From the NCBI GenBank assembly GCA_036013505.1, contig CP107851.1:4800001-4864000 (forward strand): a DNA stretch of 64,000 bases, written 5' to 3'. Both the position numbers and the translations under genes were made by a program. The notes beneath the pieces are model-generated. The model was not told where the DNA came from and searched no databases. It saw only the letters and a program-made list of their open reading frames with translations. This document shows positions 1-7,868 of the stretch, one piece after another; position 1 is the stretch's first letter, and every line of letters begins with the position of its first letter. The DNA is from Streptomyces sp. NBC_00510 (GTDB lineage: Bacteria; Actinomycetota; Actinomycetes; Streptomycetales; Streptomycetaceae).

Positions 1-954
1 GTGATCGCCGCGTCCGCGGTGATGGGCGCGGGCATCGCCGTGATGCAGCCGGCGCTGGCCACGCTCATCGTGTGGTGCTCCACGCCGAAGACGCGGTCGC
101 GGGCCTTCGCGACGCAGTTCTTCCTGAACAACCTCGGGCTGGGTGTCGGCGGCCTGCTGGGCGGGCTGCTGGTCGACACCTCGCGGCCGGGCTCCTTCAC
201 GCTGCTGTTCTCGATCGAGGCCGCGATGTTCGTGGTCCTCGGTGTCGTCGCGGCCTCCGTGCGACTGCCCAAGGCGGCGCGCATGGAGGCGGCGCCGACG
301 GACAAGACGGCCGGCGGTTGGCGGGCTCTGTTCGCCGACCGGGCGATGGTGCAGCTGTGCGTGCTGGGCGGCGTGCTGTTCTTCGCCTGCTACGGGCAGT
401 TCGAGTCGGGGTTGTCGGCGTACGCGGTCGAGGTGACCAAGGTGTCGCCGGCGACGTTGGGCGTCGCCCTCGCGGCGAACACCGCGGCGATCGTGGTGGC
501 GCAGTTCCTCGTCCTGCGCCCGGTGGAGCGGCGGCGACGCAGCCGGGTGATCGCGGCGGTCGGTCTGCTGTGGGCCCTGGCGTGGGTGGTCGCCGGACTC
601 GCGGGGCTCACGGGCTCCGCGCACGGGATCGCGACGGCCATGCTGATCGGCACGTACGCGCTGTTCGGGCTCGGCGAGGCGATGCTGTCGCCGACGGTCG
701 CGCCGCTGGTGGCGGACATGGCGCCGGAGCGGATGGTCGGCCAGTACAACTCGGCGTTCGCGCTGGTGAAGCAGTTGGCGCTGGCCGTGGGGCCGGCGGT
801 CGGCGGGCTCATGGCGGGCGGCGGGATGTACGCCGAGTACATCGTGATGCTGGTCGCGTGCTCGCTGGCGGTCAGCGTGCTCTCGGTGCGGCTGGGCCGG
901 CGTCTCACGGTCGGGCAGGACGCGCCGCTGCGCGAGCCCGTGCTGGCGGCGTGA
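1..954 (+). CDS. MFS transporter, C-terminal part (5' end outside window)
   Basis: This is a membrane transporter of the major facilitator superfamily, probably a drug or metabolite exporter. The 317 residues visible are almost entirely hydrophobic helices with a charged central loop (about residues 82-105), which separates the two halves of the MFS fold. About nine helices are present, and the usual length is 400-420 residues, so the first helices lie upstream of the window. The GTG at base 1 is probably an internal valine rather than the start. The helix near residue 225 carries the GEAMLSP-type motif typical of the second half of bacterial MFS exporters. The substrate cannot be told. It converges with the SpoIIE-type gene, with only seven bases between the stop codons. 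Confidence 0.85.
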   Translation: MIAASAVMGAGIAVMQPALATLIVWCSTPKTRSRAFATQFFLNNLGLGVGGLLGGLLVDTSRPGSFTLLFSIEAAMFVVLGVVAASVRLPKAARMEAAPTDKTAGGWRALFADRAMVQLCVLGGVLFFACYGQFESGLSAYAVEVTKVSPATLGVALAANTAAIVVAQFLVLRPVERRRRSRVIAAVGLLWALAWVVAGLAGLTGSAHGIATAMLIGTYALFGLGEAMLSPTVAPLVADMAPERMVGQYNSAFALVKQLALAVGPAVGGLMAGGGMYAEYIVMLVACSLAVSVLSVRLGRRLTVGQDAPLREPVLAA

Positions 955-961
955 TCCTCCC

Positions 962-2611
962 TCAGTTGGGGAGCGCGAACTCGCACCACACCGCCTTGCC
1001 GCCGCCGGGGGTCCGCCGGGATCCCCAGGCGGAGGCGATGGTGGCGATGATGGAGATGCCCCGGCCGGCTTCGTCGGCCGGTTCGGCGCGGCGGCGGCGC
1101 GGCAGGTGGTCGTCGCCGTCGGTGACCTCGATGATCAGGCGCCGGTCGGTGCGCCGCAGCCGTAGCCGCATGGGCGGGACGCCGTGCTGGAGCGAGTTGG
1201 CGACCAGTTCGCTGGCGGCGAGGACGCCGAGGTCGACGAGTTCGACGGGGAAGCGCCACGAGGTCAGCACGCCCTGGGCGAAGGCGCGGGCACGGGGGGC
1301 CGCCTCGATGCCGCCCAGCAGTTCCAGGGAGGCGTTGCGGAACAGTTCGGAGTCGTTGCCCTCGTGCTGCGGGTACTGCATGACGAGCACGGCGACGTCG
1401 TCGGCGTGCTCGGAGGTGACCCCGAGGGCGCGCAGCAGGCGGTCGCAGATGACCTGGGGGCTGCCGGTGGCGCCGGCGAGGGCGTTCATCAGGGCGGAGA
1501 CGCCCTCGTCGATGTCCTCGCCGCGGCGCTCGATGAGGCCGTCGGTGTAGAGCACGGCCGTGGCACCGGGCCCGAGGGGGACGGAGCCGGAGGTGTGGAC
1601 CCAGCCGCCGGTGCCCAGCGGCGGGCCGGTGGGTTCGTCGGCGCGGCGGACGGTTCCGTCGGCGTCGCGGACGACGATCGGCAGGTGGCCGGCGGAGGCG
1701 TACGACAGCCGTCCCTCGCTGGGGTCGTGGACGGCGTAGACGCAGGTGGCGATCTGGGTGGCGTCGATCTCGGCGGCGAGGCCGTCGAGGAGCTGGATGA
1801 CCTCGTGCGGGGGCAGGTCGAGGCGGGCGTAGGCGCGGACGGCGGTGCGCAGCTGCCCCATGACGGCGGCGGCGCGCACGCCGCGGCCCATGACGTCGCC
1901 GATGACGAGGGCGGTGCGGCCGGCGCCGAGGGTGATGACGTCGTACCAGTCGCCTCCGACGGCGGCGTCGGTGCCGCCGGGCTGGTAGGTGGCGGCGACG
2001 CGCAGGTCGTCGGGCTGTTCGAGCTCCTGGGGGAGCAGGCTGCGCTGGAGGGTGACGGCGGTCGCGTGCAGGCGGCGCTCGCTCTCGCGGAGGCGTTCGG
2101 CGGCCTGGACCTGGTCGGTGACGTCGGTGGCGAAGACCAGGACGCCGCCGGTGTCGCCGCCGTCCTTCACCGGGACGGGGCTGCAGGTGAGGGTGAAGTA
2201 GCCCTGCCGGGTGGTGGTGGCGACCTTGCGGGCCTTGACGGTGCGGGGCTTGCCGCTGCGGAAGACCTGGTCCATCAGGGGGAGCAGACCGAGCTCGGCG
2301 AGCTCGGGGAGGGACTCGCGGGCGGGCTCCCCTGCGGTGCGGGGGCCGAAGACCTCGGTCCAGGCCTCGTTGACGTACCCGAGGTGGTGCGTGGGTCCGT
2401 GCGTGACCGCGATGAGGGCGGGCAGCCGGCCCAGCACCTCGCGTACGGGGAGCGCGTCGAGGGTGTGCGCCGGCGTGTCGGGGTGCTCGGCGGCTTCGCC
2501 GCGCGCCGCGGGGACCGCTCCGCCGGACGGGGGTTCGGCACCGGCGGCCGCCGCCTGGGCATTGCGTCGTTGTGTTCCGGGGAGCCGGGCGCTCCAACGC
2601 GTGAGGTTCAA
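962..2611 (-). CDS. PAS-PP2C (SpoIIE) phosphatase with C-terminal anti-sigma-type kinase domain
   Basis: A 549-residue signalling protein that probably dephosphorylates, and perhaps also phosphorylates, anti-anti-sigma factors. Residues 55-180 form a PAS-like sensor domain. Residues 205-415 form a PP2C/SpoIIE domain with the metal-binding GGDWYD (219-224) and GDVMGRG (238-244) motifs and a late ADDVAVLV motif. Residues 430-549 form an RsbW-like ATPase domain with an intact N box (ELVANSLQHG) and a glycine-rich GRGISII loop. The start is a TTG preceded by AGGAA at seven bases. This domain order is common in Streptomyces, where dozens of paralogues exist, so the partner cannot be named. BldG is encoded about 23 kb away and is one plausible client, by inference only. 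Confidence 0.9.
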   Translation of the reverse strand: MNLTRWSARLPGTQRRNAQAAAAGAEPPSGGAVPAARGEAAEHPDTPAHTLDALPVREVLGRLPALIAVTHGPTHHLGYVNEAWTEVFGPRTAGEPARESLPELAELGLLPLMDQVFRSGKPRTVKARKVATTTRQGYFTLTCSPVPVKDGGDTGGVLVFATDVTDQVQAAERLRESERRLHATAVTLQRSLLPQELEQPDDLRVAATYQPGGTDAAVGGDWYDVITLGAGRTALVIGDVMGRGVRAAAVMGQLRTAVRAYARLDLPPHEVIQLLDGLAAEIDATQIATCVYAVHDPSEGRLSYASAGHLPIVVRDADGTVRRADEPTGPPLGTGGWVHTSGSVPLGPGATAVLYTDGLIERRGEDIDEGVSALMNALAGATGSPQVICDRLLRALGVTSEHADDVAVLVMQYPQHEGNDSELFRNASLELLGGIEAAPRARAFAQGVLTSWRFPVELVDLGVLAASELVANSLQHGVPPMRLRLRRTDRRLIIEVTDGDDHLPRRRRAEPADEAGRGISIIATIASAWGSRRTPGGGKAVWCEFALPN

Positions 2612-2727
2612 ACGTCCGATTCCTCGTATTTGTCACTCTTTGCAGGTGCTGGCGCACGCTTGGTCACGGGTCCAGTGTGGCCGACCCACCGCTCCGGGGG
2701 AATCGGCCACCGCATCCGCACTGGCGG

Positions 2728-4107
2728 TCAGGGCGCGTCGGGCTTGCGGCCGGTCTCCGCGGCGAGCTCGAACTCGGCGCGGGGGTTCTCCAGCGAGCCG
2801 AGCGAGACGATCTCCCGTTTGAAGAGCCCGGACAGGACCCATTCGGCCAGGATGCGCGCCTTGCGGTTGAAGGTGGGCATCCGGCTGAGGTGGTACGCGC
2901 GGTGCATGAACCAGGCGGGGTAGCCCTTGAGTTTGCGCCCGTAGACCTGTGCCACGCCCTTGTGGAGGCCGAGTGAGGCGACCGAGCCCGCGTACTCGTG
3001 ACGGTAGTCGGTCAGGGGCTCGCCGCGCAGGGTCGCGACGATGTTGTCGGCCAGGACGCGGGCCTGACGCAGGGCGTGCTGGGCGTTGGGCGCGCAGAGC
3101 GCCTCGGGGTCGTCGGAGGTGACGTCCGGGACGGCGGCGGCGTCGCCCGCGGCCCAGGCGCCCTCGGTGCCGGCGATCCGCAGGGCCGCGGTGCACTTGA
3201 TCCGGCCACGCCCGTTGAGCGGCAGGTCGGTGCGGGAGAGCACGGGGTGCGGCTTGACCCCGGCCGTCCACACCAGGGTGCGGGTGGGGAGGCGGGAACC
3301 GTCGTCGAGGGCGGCGATGCGGTTCTCGCAGGACTCCAGCCGGGTGTTCAGGCGGATGTCGATGTTGCGGCCGCGCAGCTCGCGGACGGCGTACCGGCCC
3401 ATCTCCTCGCCGACCTCGGGGAGGATGCGGTCGGTGGCCTCCACCAGGATCCACCTCAGGTCGTCGGCCTCGACGTTGTGGTAGTAGCGCACCGCGTAGC
3501 GGGCCATGTCCTCCAGCTCGCCGAGGGCCTCCACGCCGGCGTAGCCGGCGCCGACGAAGACGAAGGTCAGGGCGGCCTCGCGGACCTCGACGTCCCGGGT
3601 GGAGGAGGCGATGTCGAGCTGCTCCAGGACGTGGTTGCGCAGCCCGATGGCCTCCTCGACGGTCTTGAAGCCGATGCCGTGCTCGGCGAGGCCGGGGATC
3701 GGCAGGGTGCGGGAGACCGAGCCGGGTGCCAGCACCAGGTGGTCGTACGGCAGCTCCAGCGCGGCGGAGCCCTCCTCCTCGGTGGCGAGGGTGGTGAGGG
3801 TGGCGACCCGTTTGCCGTGGTCGATGCGCCGAGCCTCGCCGATGACCAGCGTGCAGCGGTCCAGGACCCGGCGCAGGGGCACCACGACGTGGCGCGGCGA
3901 GATGGAGCCGGCCGCCGCCTCGGGCAGGAAGGGCTGATAGGTCATATAAGGCTGCGGTTCGACCACGACGATTTCCGCTTCGTCGGCCTTCAGCCTGCGC
4001 TGCAGCCGCAAAGCGGTGTACATGCCCACATAACCGCCGCCGACGACCAGGATGCGTGGGATCCCGGATTCTTCTGCCGCACCGGACGGCCCCTTGAGTG
4101 CTGCCAT
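2728..4107 (-). CDS. ndh: type II NADH dehydrogenase (NAD(P)/FAD-dependent oxidoreductase)
   Basis: A 459-residue flavoprotein of the NDH-2 family, which passes electrons from NADH to the quinone pool at the inner face of the membrane without pumping protons. The FAD-binding GGGYVG lies at residues 23-28. A second dinucleotide fold (FVFVGAGYAG) and the family signatures YMTYQPFLPEA and AGDAAAVPDV are present. The C-terminal region is amphipathic, as in membrane-associated NDH-2. The frame stays open upstream, but the ATG at 4107 starts directly before the first beta strand and is preferred. It is a monocistronic gene read toward the SpoIIE-type gene and divergent from the TetR regulator. That arrangement would fit control by the TetR protein, though no operator was identified. 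Confidence 0.9.
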   Translation of the reverse strand: MAALKGPSGAAEESGIPRILVVGGGYVGMYTALRLQRRLKADEAEIVVVEPQPYMTYQPFLPEAAAGSISPRHVVVPLRRVLDRCTLVIGEARRIDHGKRVATLTTLATEEEGSAALELPYDHLVLAPGSVSRTLPIPGLAEHGIGFKTVEEAIGLRNHVLEQLDIASSTRDVEVREAALTFVFVGAGYAGVEALGELEDMARYAVRYYHNVEADDLRWILVEATDRILPEVGEEMGRYAVRELRGRNIDIRLNTRLESCENRIAALDDGSRLPTRTLVWTAGVKPHPVLSRTDLPLNGRGRIKCTAALRIAGTEGAWAAGDAAAVPDVTSDDPEALCAPNAQHALRQARVLADNIVATLRGEPLTDYRHEYAGSVASLGLHKGVAQVYGRKLKGYPAWFMHRAYHLSRMPTFNRKARILAEWVLSGLFKREIVSLGSLENPRAEFELAAETGRKPDAP

Positions 4108-4401
4108 CGTCCCATGAGGCAATGGGCCATCGGGGTTTGTCCACAGGGCGTACGGCAATGAATGGCCGAATCCTGTTCTCCGGCAGGTCACGGGCGGGTT
4201 CCCGACCGGTGTGAAGTGCCGGAACGGAGAATCGGCGACCCCGGTACTCCGATCGTGGGTGGACTCCCCCTTCATTCTTGACCGGGGCTCAACTATGTTC
4301 GTATCCGGCCGGGGTGCCCGTGCGGCGTCGTCCGCCGTCTCCCGGCGATCATGGGGTGGGGAGTCTCCGGGGGGAGACGCGATTAACCGGGGGATACACA
4401 T

Positions 4402-5100
4402 ATGCATATCCAGGACCCTCAATGGGCGATGACCGCGACCGTCAGCGGTCATCCGGACACGGTCGTACGGAGTGTCGGCGGGAGTCGTACGTCGCCGCTG
4501 CGCGTGGACGCGCAGCGCAACCTCGAGCACGTCCTGCGCGCCGCCCGCGAGGTCTTCGGCGAGCTGGGGTACGGCGCGCCGATGGAGGACGTGGCACGGC
4601 GGGCCCGGGTGGGCGTCGGCACCGTCTACCGGCGCTTCCCCAGCAAGGACGTGCTGGTGCGGCGCATAGCCGAGGAGGAGACGGCACGCCTGACGGAGCA
4701 GGCGCGCGCGGCCCTGGGCCAGGAGGAGGAGGCCTGGTCGGCACTGTCCCGCTTCCTGCGGACGTCGGTGGCCTCCGGCGCCGGGCGGCTGCTGCCGCCG
4801 CAGGTGCTCCACGTGCAGCCGGCCGGCGCCTCGGACGGGGCGCGCGTGCCGCAGCAGCGCGGGGCGGGGGAGGACGTCGCCTCGGGCACCGGTGTCGCCA
4901 CGCTGCTGGACGTCGTCGGGCAGCTGGTGGAGCGGGCGCGGGCGGCCGGTGAACTGCGCGCGGACGTGTCGGTGGCCGATGTGCTGCTGGTCATCGCCAC
5001 CTCGGCGCCGTCACTGCCGGACCCCGCCCAACAGGCAGCCGCCTCGGGCCGGTTGCTGGACATCCTGCTGGAGGGGCTGCGGTCCCGGCCGGGAGCGTGA
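4402..5100 (+). CDS. TetR family transcriptional regulator
   Basis: A 232-residue DNA-binding regulator. The helix-turn-helix lies near residues 35-80 (the GYGAPMEDVARRARVGVGTV segment followed by YRRFPSKD), which is the classic TetR N-terminal signature. The C-terminal ligand domain is long and not informative. The ATG at 4402 follows a GGGGGA ribosome-binding site at seven bases; an in-frame ATG at 4429 is a weaker alternative. The gene is divergent from ndh across 294 bases. In that gap a TTGACC at about 4279 could be a -35 element, but the -10 is poor. Ligand and targets are unknown; ndh and its own promoter are the obvious candidates from position alone. Confidence 0.85.
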   Translation: MHIQDPQWAMTATVSGHPDTVVRSVGGSRTSPLRVDAQRNLEHVLRAAREVFGELGYGAPMEDVARRARVGVGTVYRRFPSKDVLVRRIAEEETARLTEQARAALGQEEEAWSALSRFLRTSVASGAGRLLPPQVLHVQPAGASDGARVPQQRGAGEDVASGTGVATLLDVVGQLVERARAAGELRADVSVADVLLVIATSAPSLPDPAQQAAASGRLLDILLEGLRSRPGA

Positions 5101-5210
5101 GGCTGGCCCGTTCAGGTGATGACCCGCGTCCGGGGGGTGAAACTCCCCGGACGGGTGGTTCTGGTGCTTGACAGCTCGTCGGACGGTACGGGTGTGCCAC
5201 TCTTACGCCC

Positions 5211-7073
5211 GTGGATGAAGGAAACGGGGAGTCCGGTCCGCCCGCGGAGGCGGGGGCGGACTCCGGTGGGGACCCGCCGTCCGGCCGCGTACCCGGGCAG
5301 CGGGATCCGCTCGCGGAGCGCCTCCCCGAGGCCGCGGACACCCCCGGGGCGCAGTTGTCCGACGCCGACCTGGTCGCCCGTGTGCGCGGCGGCGACGACA
5401 GCGCGTACGAGGAGCTGTACCGGCGGCACGTGGCGGCCGTGCGGCGCTACGCACGGGGCTGCTGCCGTGACCGGCACACCGCGGAGGACCTGACCGGCGA
5501 GGTCTTCGCCCGCACGCTGCAGGCGATCCGCGGCGGCAGCGGCCCGGACGCCGCGGTGCGGGCCTACCTGCTCACCACGGTGCGGCGGGTGGCCGCGTCG
5601 TGGGGCAGCACCGCCAAACGGGAGCAACTGGTCGACGACTTCGCCGTGTTCGCGGTCACGTCGGCCGGTGCCGCGGCGGGCGAGGGCGCCCAGGAGCTGG
5701 GTGCGGACGTGCGCGCCATGCACGAGGCCGAACGGTCGCTGGCCATCCAGGCCTTCCGTACGCTCCCCGAGCGCTGGCAGGCGGTGCTGTGGCACACCGC
5801 GGTCGAGGAGGAGTCACCCAGCAAGGTCGCTCCGTTGCTCGGCCTGACGGCCAACGCGACGGCCGTCCTCGCGCACCGCGCCCGCGAGGGACTGCGCCAG
5901 GCCTATTTGCAGGCGCACGTCTCGTCCTCGCTGACCGCCGAGGGGGCCTGTGCCCGCTACGCGGACCGGCTCGGCGCGCACGCCCGCGGCGGTCTGCGGA
6001 TACGGGCCGACCGGGAGCTGCGCAAGCACCTGGAGGAATGCGCCAAGTGCCGCCTTGCGGCGGCGGAGCTGGCGGACGTGAACGCGGCGCTCAAGGGGCT
6101 GCTGCCGGTCGCGGTCGTCGGCTGGTTCGGCGCGGCGTACGCGGCGAAGGCGGCGGGCATCGCCGCGGGCGGTGCGGTGGCCGGTGCCGGCGCGGCCGCC
6201 GCAGCGTCGGGCGGCGCTTCGGGCGGTGGCGCGGCGGCGGGTGCCGGTGGTGCGGCGGCCGCCGAAGGGGCCGCCGCACCGGTGAAGATCACCGTTGCCG
6301 CGGGGCTGGCGCTCGCGGCGGCCGGTGCCGTGGTGGCGATCGCCCTGACCGGGAACGACAGCACACCCCCGCCGCAGGCGGAGAGCAAGCCCTCGGCCGC
6401 GCCGGTCGTCCCGGCGCCGGCCCCCACACCGACCCCTTCGCCGTCACGGCGCTCCCCGGCGCCGAGCCCGACGCCGTCCGTCCGGGCTCCCGTGCGGGCC
6501 GTCACCCCGACCCCGACGCCTCCGGCGCGCCCCGCCGAGGAGCCGGCGCCCACACCCAGCGAGCCGCCGGCGCCGTCCCCCAGCCGTACCCCCGAGCCCA
6601 CGCCCACGCCCACGCCCACACCGACGCCGACCCAGGCGCCCGAGCCGGCGGTCTACCGGCTGAGCGCGCTCGAGCACGGCGTCCTCGGCCGGTCGGACCG
6701 GCCCACGATCCGCCTCGGCGACTGGGTCTGGCAGCGCTGGGGCCTCGGCATCGACGGCACGCGCTACCCCGACGGCGTCACGGTCGGCGCGCCGTCCACC
6801 GTCACCATCGACCTCAACCGCTCCTGCACCGCCTTCGACGCCGTCGTCGGCATCGACGACGTCGCACTGGGCTTCGGCGCGGCGCGCTTCTCGGTCTACG
6901 GCGACCACGGGCGGCTGTGGCGCTCCGAGGTGCTGCGCGGCGGTGACCTGGGGGTGCCGGTGCACGTGCCGATCGCCGGCAACGCCGGCATCCGGCTGAC
7001 GGTCGAGCCGACGCGCAGGTTCCACCTGGTGAACGTCGCGGACTGGGCGGTGTCGCGGATCACCTGCGACTGA
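5211..7073 (+). CDS. ECF sigma factor fused to zinc-finger, TM helix and NPCBM-like domain
   Basis: A 620-residue chimeric regulator. Residues 50-130 match sigma region 2 and residues 170-235 match region 4. Residues 273-280 read HLEECAKC, the H-x3-C-x2-C of a zf-HC2 anti-sigma zinc finger. After an Ala/Gly-rich stretch, one membrane helix spans about 359-381. Residues 384-480 are a Pro/Thr/Ser linker suited to crossing the cell wall. Residues 481-620 resemble an NPCBM/NEW2 carbohydrate-binding module and contain an outward pair of cysteines. The start is a GTG; a TTGACA lies at 5168-5173 without a good -10. The layout implies a sigma factor held at the membrane by its own anti-sigma segment and released by an outside signal. 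Similar ECF fusions are known in actinobacteria, but ligand and regulon are not shown here. Confidence 0.88.
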   Translation: MDEGNGESGPPAEAGADSGGDPPSGRVPGQRDPLAERLPEAADTPGAQLSDADLVARVRGGDDSAYEELYRRHVAAVRRYARGCCRDRHTAEDLTGEVFARTLQAIRGGSGPDAAVRAYLLTTVRRVAASWGSTAKREQLVDDFAVFAVTSAGAAAGEGAQELGADVRAMHEAERSLAIQAFRTLPERWQAVLWHTAVEEESPSKVAPLLGLTANATAVLAHRAREGLRQAYLQAHVSSSLTAEGACARYADRLGAHARGGLRIRADRELRKHLEECAKCRLAAAELADVNAALKGLLPVAVVGWFGAAYAAKAAGIAAGGAVAGAGAAAAASGGASGGGAAAGAGGAAAAEGAAAPVKITVAAGLALAAAGAVVAIALTGNDSTPPPQAESKPSAAPVVPAPAPTPTPSPSRRSPAPSPTPSVRAPVRAVTPTPTPPARPAEEPAPTPSEPPAPSPSRTPEPTPTPTPTPTPTQAPEPAVYRLSALEHGVLGRSDRPTIRLGDWVWQRWGLGIDGTRYPDGVTVGAPSTVTIDLNRSCTAFDAVVGIDDVALGFGAARFSVYGDHGRLWRSEVLRGGDLGVPVHVPIAGNAGIRLTVEPTRRFHLVNVADWAVSRITCD

Positions 7074-7084
7074 GGCGTGCCGCC

Positions 7085-7113
7085 GGTCCCCGCCGGTTCA
7101 GCCGGCGGGGACC
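7085..7113. terminator. bidirectional terminator hairpin
   Basis: A perfect 12-base inverted repeat (GGTCCCCGCCGG) closes on a five-base loop. It sits between the converging sigma-factor and DsbA-like genes, and its loop contains the TCA that is the DsbA-like stop codon. There is no T-tract, which is normal for Streptomyces terminators. Confidence 0.7.
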
Positions 7114-7796
7114 TCGCACGCGCCGTCGGCGCAGGCGTCCGCCGCTGGGGCGGCGGGTACGGCGCCGGTCTCCTGGGCGACCTGCTCCAGCACACGCAGG
7201 AAGGTCGAGGTCTCCTGGCCGCCCTGGACGGCCCACTTGCCCTCGAAGACGAAGGTCGGGACGGCGTTCACACCGATGCTGCGGGCGTCGTCGATCTCGG
7301 CGAGCACCTCCGCGAGGCCCTCGTCGGAGCCGAGGAAGGCGGCCGCGCGGTCGCGGTCCAGCCCGGCCTCGGCGGCGAGGGCGGCCAGGGTGTCGCGGTC
7401 GCCGACGTCGGCGCCCTCGGCGAAGTGCGCCACGAGCAGCCGGTCCTTGAGCGCGGCCTGCTCCCTGGCGCCGTACGCGTTCAGGGCGTGCCAGAGCAGG
7501 CGGTGGGCGAGCAGGGTGTTGTTCTCGATGGCGCGGTCGAAGTCGAAGGCCAGGCCCTCGGCACGGCCGAGCTCCGCCACCCGGGCGTCCATCGCCGCGG
7601 ACTGCGGGCCGTAGCGCTCGTCGAGGTAGGCGCGGTGGGGCTCGGGGGTGTCCGACTTGTCGGGGGCGAGCTGGAAGGGGCGGTAGACCACCTCGACCTG
7701 GTCGGCCTGCGGGAAGGCGGCCAGCGCCCGCTCGAAGCGGCGCTTGCCGACGTAGCACCAGGGACAGGCGATGTCGCTGTAGATCTCGACCTTCAT
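7098..7796 (-). CDS. DsbA family (FrnE-like) thiol oxidoreductase
   Basis: A 232-residue protein of the DsbA/FrnE branch of the thioredoxin superfamily. The active-site CPWC lies at residues 11-14, straight after the first beta strand, followed by the helical insertion typical of 2-hydroxychromene-2-carboxylate isomerase and FrnE relatives. There is no signal peptide, so it acts in the cytoplasm. The extreme C-terminus carries two extra cysteines (ADACADGACEVPAG) that could form a second redox pair or a metal site; FrnE of Deinococcus also has a second C-terminal motif. It stands alone, read leftward, and shares its terminator with the sigma factor. The substrate is unknown. Confidence 0.88.
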   Translation of the reverse strand: MKVEIYSDIACPWCYVGKRRFERALAAFPQADQVEVVYRPFQLAPDKSDTPEPHRAYLDERYGPQSAAMDARVAELGRAEGLAFDFDRAIENNTLLAHRLLWHALNAYGAREQAALKDRLLVAHFAEGADVGDRDTLAALAAEAGLDRDRAAAFLGSDEGLAEVLAEIDDARSIGVNAVPTFVFEGKWAVQGGQETSTFLRVLEQVAQETGAVPAAPAADACADGACEVPAG

Positions 7797-7868
7797 GCTC
7801 TCTCCGTCACCGAAACAGTCAGTTGAATCCTCAAGCCTGCAACGAAGAGCCCGTCCCCGGCCATTCCC

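Noticed and set aside
1184..2923. Long plus-strand open frame of 579 codons opposite the SpoIIE-type gene
   Set aside because: It is an antisense shadow caused by the G/C bias of the real gene; composition is almost only Gly, Ala, Val, Asp and Glu, and it crosses a gene end.
5168..5196. TTGACA as a vegetative promoter of the sigma-factor gene
   Set aside because: No acceptable -10 hexamer lies 16-19 bases downstream, so it is mentioned only within the gene entry.
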